A program made the translations under genes and the position numbers. A stretch of 57,787 nucleotides of DNA from a candidate division FCPU426 bacterium. GTDB lineage: Bacteria; Oederibacteriota; JAAXVQ01; JAUVAV01. A model generated the notes under the pieces. It was not told the origin of the DNA, did not search any database, and saw only the letters and a program-made list of their open reading frames with translations. The stretch covers positions 1 through 57,787 of the forward strand of contig JAUVAV010000018.1 in NCBI GenBank assembly GCA_030591525.1. Reading direction: 5' to 3'. Positions 52,501 to 57,787 of this stretch are shown here, in pieces. Positions within the stretch are counted from its first letter, which is position 1. Each line of letters begins with the position of its first letter.

Positions 52501-52710
52501 ATGCATCATTTGGATTTTGAGAAAATTATTGATAAACTCGGAAGTAAGTACGAAGCAGTAGTCCGTATGTCGGTTAAGGCCAGAAAATTCACCGAAGGCG
52601 ATGCGCCGCTGGACGCGACAGCCAAGGATAAAGTCAGCAGTATGGCATTGAATGAATACATGAAGGAAACCCAACTAGAGGGCGAAAATCCGGCGGAAGT
52701 AAAGGAATAA
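52501..52710 (+). CDS. rpoZ: RNA polymerase omega subunit
   Basis: A 69-residue protein after a good AAGGAGG. The EKIIDKLGSKYEAVVRMSVKARK pattern, then DKVSSMALNEYM, fit the omega subunit, which helps assemble beta-prime. It is shorter than the E. coli form but normal for many phyla. Identification rests on pattern and on the gmk-rpoZ-coaBC order. Confidence 0.85.
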   Translation: MHHLDFEKIIDKLGSKYEAVVRMSVKARKFTEGDAPLDATAKDKVSSMALNEYMKETQLEGENPAEVKE

Positions 52711-52714
52711 AGTA

Positions 52715-53923
52715 ATGCTGCAAGACCGGCGGGTGCTGTTGGGAGTTTCCGGCAGCATTGCTGCCTATAAAGCCGCGGAGATCACGCGCGCCCTGGTTCG
52801 GGAAAATTGCCAAGTAACCGTTGTCATGACCAGGAATGCCTGCCGATTTATTACCCCCTTGACTTTTCAGGTCTTGACCGGAAGGCCGGTGGCCACGGAG
52901 TTATTTTCCGGGGACGAAGTTCCGGTTCCCCACATTTCACTTGCCAAGTGGCCGGAAATTATTTTATTGATGCCGGCCACCGCGGATCTTCTGGCGCGGA
53001 CAGCATCCGGCCGGGCCGACGATCTGCTGGCCGCTCTCATATTGGCGGCCGACGCGCCCATCCTTTGGGCGCCGGCCATGAATACCCGCATGTGGAATAA
53101 TCCCTTAACCCAGGAAAATATTAAGCGACTGGTTGCCTTGGGACATACCTTTATACAACCAGGCGCAGGAGAGCTGGCTTGCGGTGAGAGGGGGGACGGT
53201 CGTTTGGCCGAACCCGGGAAGATTCTCGCGGCGGTTCGGAAGGCGCTATTTTCCAGGAAGAGTCTATCCGGACGCAGGATATTAATCACCGCCGGGCCGA
53301 CCCGGGAACCATGGGATGCCATACGGTTTTTATCCAACCGTTCTACCGGTAGAATGGGGTATGCCCTGGCCCAAGAGGCTCAAGACCGGGGAGCCGAAGT
53401 CTGCTTGGTTTCCGGCCCGGTATGCCTGCCTGCGCCGTCCGGTGTGCGGATAATCAAGGTCAACACTGCCCGGGAAATGCAGGCTGCCGTTATGCCGGAG
53501 TTTTTGGAAACCGATATAGTAATCGCGGCCGCGGCAGTGGCCGATTTCAGGCCGTCCGCGGCTTGCCCAGACAAGCTTAAAAAGAACTCCGCTCCGCCCG
53601 CCATTTCCCTGGAGCAAAATCCTGATATTCTTATGGAGATGGGACGTTGCAAGCAAAAACAGATATTGGTAGGATTCGCGGCGGAAACCCATAATCTGGA
53701 ACAAGCCGGGATTGCCAAGCGAAAAGCCAAGCAGCTTGATTTAATCATCGTTAACCATGCTTCCGGGCCGGAGGACGCCTTTGGCGCAGAGGCCGCCAGA
53801 GTGCTTCTCATAGATGCTTCGGACACGGTTCGGGAATTGCCCCGGCAGGATAAACATCAAACCGCGGCGATAATTCTTGATCAGGTGGAAGAATTGCTGC
53901 CGGCTAAACAAGCGAAACCGTAA
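52715..53923 (+). CDS. coaBC: Bifunctional phosphopantothenoylcysteine synthetase/decarboxylase
   Basis: A 402-residue fusion for coenzyme A synthesis. CoaC part (1-180): LLGVSGSIAAYKAAEITRAL, PHISLAKW (catalytic His), PAMNTRMW and CGERGDGRLAEP. CoaB part (185-400): ILITAGPTREPWDAIRFLSNRSTGRMG and LKKNSAPP. It starts four bases after rpoZ. Its TAA is followed directly by the ATG of the subtilase. Confidence 0.96.
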   Translation: MLQDRRVLLGVSGSIAAYKAAEITRALVRENCQVTVVMTRNACRFITPLTFQVLTGRPVATELFSGDEVPVPHISLAKWPEIILLMPATADLLARTASGRADDLLAALILAADAPILWAPAMNTRMWNNPLTQENIKRLVALGHTFIQPGAGELACGERGDGRLAEPGKILAAVRKALFSRKSLSGRRILITAGPTREPWDAIRFLSNRSTGRMGYALAQEAQDRGAEVCLVSGPVCLPAPSGVRIIKVNTAREMQAAVMPEFLETDIVIAAAAVADFRPSAACPDKLKKNSAPPAISLEQNPDILMEMGRCKQKQILVGFAAETHNLEQAGIAKRKAKQLDLIIVNHASGPEDAFGAEAARVLLIDASDTVRELPRQDKHQTAAIILDQVEELLPAKQAKP

Positions 53924-55579
53924 ATGAAATCCTATAAAAATTTAGCCAGGTTAACTTCGTGGCTCCTGGTCATGGCGCTCCTGGGCCTGTTTGCCAACCC
54001 GGTGCAGGGAAGGAACGGACTTCCTGGGGCCGGAGAAGCTAAACCGGGAGAAGTGCTGGTTAAATTTCGATCCGGAATTTCTCAAGCAACACTGGAACAG
54101 GAAGCCGAGCGCATGGGATTAAAAGACGCCCAGCCTGAGGTTCTGCGCAGCGCGCTACTGGCGCAAGAGGGATTGGATTTTTCCGGACGGATTGAGCCGC
54201 TCGGAATTCAGCGCCTGACTTTCAATACCGGACGGACGCCGGACAAAGTGTTGAGAGCTTTACGCGCCTCGCAATTAGTGGAGTATGCGGAGCCGAATTA
54301 TCAGCGGGCCGCCTATACGCCCCTGATAAACGGGCCGGATGACGCATATTACCAGAGCGGAGATCAATGGTGGGTGGAGGCGATAGCAGCTGACAAAACG
54401 GTAGCGGAAAGCCTGCTCCCGAGTGGCGCTGAGGTAGTGATTGCCGTTCTGGATACCGGGATTAGGCTTAATCATGAGGACCTGGCCGGCCGGTTGGTTC
54501 CGGGAAGGGATTATATTAATTCCGGGGGCCAGGGAAATGACGACTCCGATCAAGGGCATGGAACCCTGGTGGCCGGTATTGCCGCAGCTCAGACCAACAA
54601 TGGCATCGGCGTCGCCGGAACGGCGGTGGCGGATATTAATGCGGTTAAACTTATGCCCGTCAAGGTGTTGGATGCCGAAGGCCAGGGCTATGATTTTACT
54701 ATAGCCGCCGGCATAACCTGGGCCGTGGACCACGGGGCCCGGGTTATTAATCTGAGCTTGGGAGGCGCGGACGCCGGCATAGTTCTCAAAGATGCCGTGC
54801 TTTATGCCTACCAGGGGGGATGTGTGGTTGTGGCGGCGGCCGGCAATGAGGCGCTTGAAGGAAACCCGGTTTGCTATCCAGCGGCTTATGATCACGTTAT
54901 TTCCGTGGCAGCCTGCAATTATAGCGGCAGCCGGGCGGGTTATTCGGTGTACAATCAATATGTTGACGTGGCGGCGCCCGGCGGTGATGAAGGCCCGGCC
55001 AGCGAAAAAATTCTCAGCACCTTTAACAGCAGTGCTTCCTCCTATGCTTATGCGATCGGAACCTCGATGGCCTGCCCCATAGTGTCCGGAGTAGCGGCCA
55101 TGCTGTTGGCGCAGGATTCCAACCGCACCCCGGATGAGGTGGAAAACCTGATAGTTACCACTGCAGAAAAAACCGGGTCTTTATTAAATGATACCGACGG
55201 ATGGAACCAGTATTTGGGATGGGGAAGAGCAAATTTATATCAAGCCCTAACCCGTAATACGACTTTTACTCCCCAAAAATCCGGCCGGCCTGCGTACAAT
55301 TATCCCAACCCGTATAATCCAAATACCGGAGAGTTGACTTATATTGTCATTCCGTTGGAACCAGGACAAACGGTTTCAAGGGTCCGGCTTTGTATTTATG
55401 ACGCCATGGGGCGATTGGTGAGGAAGATAGAGATGCCCGGCAGCGAGGCTTGGCCCGGGAAAATCATCGCCTGGGACGGTAAGAATGGAAACGGCACCGG
55501 AGTAGCAAACGGAGTTTACCCCTTTACGCTGGAACTGGATGAGAAACGCTATAGGAATAAAATAGCCGTATTAAGATAA
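53924..55579 (+). CDS. Secreted subtilisin-like protease with FlgD-like Ig tail
   Basis: A 551-residue exported protease. Signal peptide about 1-29, prodomain to about 130 (GEVLVKFRSGISQATLEQEA), then the S8 catalytic domain with D177 (LDTG), H212 (GHGT) and S381 (GTSMA), and N308 in AAAGNE for the oxyanion hole. Residues about 455-551 form a FlgD-like Ig domain (YNYPNPYNP, VRLCIYDAMGRLVRK). The tail type is shared with the protein at 49294. It starts directly after the coaBC stop, an unusual partner for a surface protease. A PorV-like gene follows. Confidence 0.93.
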   Translation: MKSYKNLARLTSWLLVMALLGLFANPVQGRNGLPGAGEAKPGEVLVKFRSGISQATLEQEAERMGLKDAQPEVLRSALLAQEGLDFSGRIEPLGIQRLTFNTGRTPDKVLRALRASQLVEYAEPNYQRAAYTPLINGPDDAYYQSGDQWWVEAIAADKTVAESLLPSGAEVVIAVLDTGIRLNHEDLAGRLVPGRDYINSGGQGNDDSDQGHGTLVAGIAAAQTNNGIGVAGTAVADINAVKLMPVKVLDAEGQGYDFTIAAGITWAVDHGARVINLSLGGADAGIVLKDAVLYAYQGGCVVVAAAGNEALEGNPVCYPAAYDHVISVAACNYSGSRAGYSVYNQYVDVAAPGGDEGPASEKILSTFNSSASSYAYAIGTSMACPIVSGVAAMLLAQDSNRTPDEVENLIVTTAEKTGSLLNDTDGWNQYLGWGRANLYQALTRNTTFTPQKSGRPAYNYPNPYNPNTGELTYIVIPLEPGQTVSRVRLCIYDAMGRLVRKIEMPGSEAWPGKIIAWDGKNGNGTGVANGVYPFTLELDEKRYRNKIAVLR

Positions 55580-55620
55580 AAAGTTATATTAGTCGTTCGT
55601 TTAGGACATCACCGGCATTT

Positions 55621-55650
55621 TGTCGGGGCGACGCATACGTCGTCCCGACA
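55621..55650. repeat. Perfect-length intergenic hairpin
   Basis: TGTCGGGGCGACG and CGTCGTCCCGACA form a 13-base stem (one G-T pair) with a four-base loop, between the subtilase and PorV-like genes. No T-run follows; it is probably a palindromic repeat that may protect or punctuate the mRNA. Confidence 0.6.
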
Positions 55651-55677
55651 ACCCGTGGGCAGCATAAAGGATCTTAT

Positions 55678-56655
55678 ATGTTATTACGAGTAGGAATAAT
55701 ATTAACTATTTTGCTTTTGCCGTCCGTCCGGCTGATGGCCGGAGAATCAGCCGGAGGGGCCGCGCCTTACCTGCGCGCCGGCATAGGGGCCAGGGCTCTG
55801 GCTATGGGAAATGCCGGGACCGCCGCGTGTACAGATTCCACGGCTGCTTATTGGAACCCCGCGGCGCTGGTTGACCTTCCCGGAGATGGAATCGCCTCCC
55901 AGACCGCTTTGCTCGGCTGGGAACGCTCCTGGAATTTTCTTAATTACTGTCATCCCCATGGGTCTTTCGATCAAGGGAGGTACGCATTCGCTCTCTCGTG
56001 GATGAATTTTTCCGCCGGAGGGGAAATTGAGGCCAGAACCAGTAATCGTCCGGAACCGGAACGGACTTTTGGAGACGCCCAAAATATGTTCCTGCTTTCA
56101 GCGGCAGCCGCTCTGGGCCAGGGATTCGCTGTGGGGGCAAATACCAAGCTGATTCTGCACCACCTGGAGGAAGAATCAGCGAATGGATTTGGACTGGATT
56201 TGAGCGCATGGCAAACGGTTTCTCCGAAGATAAAATGGGGTTTTGTGATTCAGGATCTGTATACGAATCTCGGCTGGGCCGAAGGACATAATGACCGTGT
56301 CCCGACGTTTACCCGAATGGGGCTGGAATTATACGGGTTAGTAGAACGTTTAGTTCTGGCGATGGAGGGAACACTGGAGTTTTCGCATAGCAGCCGCGTA
56401 ATCACAGAATACGGATACCACTTGGGCGCTGAATATTATCCCCTGCCGCAACTGGCTCTCCGTGCCGGACTGGATCGGGGACGGATTACTGTTGGCGCCG
56501 GTTTCGGTTTTTTTATAAATCAGGGGATAAAAATCCGGATAGATTATGCGCTGGCCGGGGCAAAAGCCACAGACGCCGGCCTAACGCACTTATTTTCGCT
56601 GGGGATGGACATTCTTCCTAAAAGATCCGAAGCGGCCGGAATAGAGAAGCAGTAA
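55678..56655 (+). CDS. PorV/PorQ-like outer-membrane beta-barrel protein
   Basis: A 325-residue protein with a signal peptide (about 1-22). The N-terminal YLRAGIGARALAMGNAGTAA and DSTAAYWNPAALVDL are the hallmarks of the PorV/PorQ (UPF0164, FadL-related) family, followed by barrel-like strands. In type 9 secretion PorV carries C-terminal-domain cargo to the surface. Its position behind a protease with a FlgD-like tail is suggestive, but no other T9SS gene is in the window. GGATC-only ribosome-binding site. Confidence 0.82.
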   Translation: MLLRVGIILTILLLPSVRLMAGESAGGAAPYLRAGIGARALAMGNAGTAACTDSTAAYWNPAALVDLPGDGIASQTALLGWERSWNFLNYCHPHGSFDQGRYAFALSWMNFSAGGEIEARTSNRPEPERTFGDAQNMFLLSAAAALGQGFAVGANTKLILHHLEEESANGFGLDLSAWQTVSPKIKWGFVIQDLYTNLGWAEGHNDRVPTFTRMGLELYGLVERLVLAMEGTLEFSHSSRVITEYGYHLGAEYYPLPQLALRAGLDRGRITVGAGFGFFINQGIKIRIDYALAGAKATDAGLTHLFSLGMDILPKRSEAAGIEKQ

Positions 56656-57434
56656 TGCGATCTCAGCCGGGTGATCAAGCTTTGCAGGTGGTGCGCGCCT
56701 TAAAGCGCTATGTTAAAAATTTAATCGAGCAGGACGGAAGTCCGGTTATTTTTAATACGTTAGCCGCTTCATCCCCGCGTTTTAAATCGGAGTATTTTCA
56801 TAAATCTCTAAAACGATATGTCCCGGGCCAGCCTGCTTACGACGAGGGGTGTAAACTACCCGGGCATTCCGGCCTGGAGGCCTTGGCCAAGAACATTCAG
56901 GTCTGTTCGCAATGCGGCCTGGCCGGTACGCGCAAAAAGGTGGTATTTGGCGAGGGAGATCCGGAAGCTTCTCTGGTTTTCGTGGGAGAAGCGCCGGGTG
57001 CGGACGAGGACCGGGAAGGGAAGCCTTTTGTAGGAGCTGCCGGCAAGCTGCTTACCCGGATAATAGAATCCATAGGCCTGAAACGCGAGCAGGTCTATAT
57101 CTGTAATATACTAAAATGCCGGCCGCCGGGAAACCGCAATCCCAAACCTGAAGAAATCGCCGCCTGTCAACCGTATTTAATCCAGCAATTGAAAATGCTT
57201 CATCCCCGCTTGATCTGCGCTCTGGGATCCTTTGCGGCGCAGACTTTATTGGATTCAAATGAACCCATTGGGCGTTTAAGAGGCAAAATTTATACTTATC
57301 AAGATATACCGCTGGTACCAACGTTTCATCCGGCAGCCTTGTTGTATCATCCTCAAAATAAGCGTCTGGTCTGGGAAGATATGAAGCGGATAGCCGGCAT
57401 ACTGGGATTAAAGCCGGTCTCACCTAAAACATAG
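56655..57434 (+). CDS. Type 4 uracil-DNA glycosylase
   Basis: A 259-residue DNA repair enzyme excising uracil. After an atypical 80-residue N-terminus it has the iron-sulfur ligands CSQC, then CRPPGNRNPKPEEIAAC with 15 residues between the last two cysteines, as in the thermophile enzymes. Motif GEAPGADEDREGKPFVG is the active site and HPAALLYHP the second. The start shares a base with the previous stop (TAATG). Confidence 0.93.
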   Translation: MRSQPGDQALQVVRALKRYVKNLIEQDGSPVIFNTLAASSPRFKSEYFHKSLKRYVPGQPAYDEGCKLPGHSGLEALAKNIQVCSQCGLAGTRKKVVFGEGDPEASLVFVGEAPGADEDREGKPFVGAAGKLLTRIIESIGLKREQVYICNILKCRPPGNRNPKPEEIAACQPYLIQQLKMLHPRLICALGSFAAQTLLDSNEPIGRLRGKIYTYQDIPLVPTFHPAALLYHPQNKRLVWEDMKRIAGILGLKPVSPKT

Positions 57435-57594
57435 ATATCTGCCTACGCTACTTTTACCCTGGAATTTAAATTAAATTTACAATTTCCCCCTTTGGAAATG
57501 GGGGATTTGCTGAAAACGCAGCTATACTTAAAAAAACCCCCATCCCCCCGTTTTTCTCTTTTTAACTATTTCAATTTAGATTCTAGGGTTTTAA

Positions 57595-57623
57595 TTGAAT
57601 ATAGAAGCCTAAACCGGTATAAT
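57595..57623 (+). promoter_or_regulatory. Near-consensus promoter for the repeat gene
   Basis: TTGAAT (57595-57600), 17 bases, TATAAT (57618-57623). Transcription would start near 57630 and give a 14-base leader before ATG 57644. The 160 bases upstream (57435-57594) hold C/G-rich tracts and no gene. Confidence 0.65.
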
Positions 57624-57643
57624 TTATCATGGGTAGGTGATTT

Positions 57644-57787
57644 ATGTTGAAACTGAAATTCATCCGGACGATCTTTAACGCGGAGAGACTGCGATCCATC
57701 CGGACGATCTTTAACGCGGAGAGACTGCGATCCATCCGGACGATCTTTAACGCGGAGAGACTGCGATCCATCCGGACGATCTTTAAC
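57644..57787 (+). CDS. Gene of 12-residue tandem repeats (partial)
   Basis: The frame begins MLKLKF and continues with a 12-residue unit IRTIFNAERLRS repeated to the window edge; three full copies and part of a fourth are visible. A near-consensus promoter and GGTAGGTGA precede the ATG, which makes the plus strand the likely coding strand; an overlapping minus-strand frame exists but has no such signals. The unit is amphipathic-looking. The protein has no known relative that I recognise and its total length is unknown. Confidence 0.45.
   Translation, partial: MLKLKFIRTIFNAERLRSIRTIFNAERLRSIRTIFNAERLRSIRTIFN
57661..57787. repeat. 36-bp tandem repeat array running off the window
   Basis: Unit CATCCGGACG...GCGATC (36 bases) repeats exactly at 57661, 57697, 57733 and 57769, the last being cut after 19 bases. 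There are no spacers, so it is not a CRISPR. The unit is 12 codons, in phase with the plus-strand frame. Confidence 0.95.

Noticed and set aside
54275-54958. 227-codon minus-strand frame inside the subtilase
   Set aside because: Antisense of a catalytic domain with intact D/H/S motifs on the plus strand.
57583-57771. Minus-strand frame of repeated MDRSLSALKIVR units
   Set aside because: Same repeat read backwards; promoter and ribosome-binding site are on the plus strand.
57661-57787. 36-base direct repeats resembling a CRISPR array
   Set aside because: Units follow each other with no spacers and are in phase with a reading frame.

Overview
The window is one contiguous, gene-dense bacterial segment with a Gram-negative envelope: many signal peptides, lipoproteins, a TolC-type channel, Mla-type lipid transport genes and a PorV-like barrel. 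The mixture of a roughly 2,660-residue multidomain secreted protein, fused Bat (aerotolerance) genes, Asp23/AmaP and RemA homologues, a short-form ThiC, FixCX, a PEP-CTERM/EpsH1-type glycosyltransferase and FlgD-like C-terminal Ig modules fits an uncultivated PVC-type lineage, most likely Candidatus Omnitrophota. That assignment is inferred from gene content and not from a marker gene. No rRNA, CRISPR array, transposase or integrase was seen.

Layout. 1-8491: the end of a DUF1232 membrane protein gene (minus strand) and the giant gene (ChaN/Tiki-like, degenerate Nudix and PEP-synthase-like modules). 8658-13832: BatB-BatC and BatD-BatE fusions followed by a DUF2148 ferredoxin-domain protein. 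13970-15730: a TPR protein and a lipoprotein on the minus strand. 15962-26515: an envelope transport block with an RND pump, a TolC-like channel, a PhnD-like binding protein, MlaE/MlaF/MlaD homologues and a histidine kinase plus single-domain response regulator. 26640-31254 (minus): a DUF2914 protein, 5-formyl-THF cyclo-ligase, a flavodoxin-fold protein, FixX, FixC, a cupin and a membrane protein.

31386-33200 is a tRNA island: Arg(ACG), a decayed Arg copy, Ser(GGA), Arg(TCG), Ala(CGC) and Ser(CGA). tadA, whose product deaminates A34 of tRNA-Arg(ACG), lies inside it, and four of the tRNA units are followed by the same dyad-symmetric repeat. 33228-38967 holds two glycosyltransferases, a polyprenyl-phosphate sugar-phosphate transferase, a FAD oxidoreductase and an outer-membrane protein, which look like a surface-glycan locus. 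38964-45700 is a housekeeping run: pepP-like, efp, accB, accC, asp23, amaP, thiD2-like and thiC.

45805-49304 is an AT-richer accessory island. It has a secreted protein with a C-terminus resembling RHS/polymorphic toxin domains, an adjacent small lipoprotein that could be its immunity factor, an FRG-domain gene broken by one in-frame stop, and small remnants. 49294-57434 returns to core genes (yicC, remA-like, gmk, rpoZ, coaBC, type 4 uracil-DNA glycosylase) together with a subtilase carrying a FlgD-like tail and a PorV-like protein. The window ends inside a gene made of a 12-residue tandem repeat preceded by a near-consensus promoter.

Several repeat families occur between the genes: two elements with matching inverted ends (40062-40180 and 51386-51538), the tRNA-associated dyads, and a GTCAT-type palindrome near the RND/Mla block. 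One of these repeats supplies the stop codon of the pepP-like gene, and another creates a spurious 5' extension of the histidine kinase reading frame.
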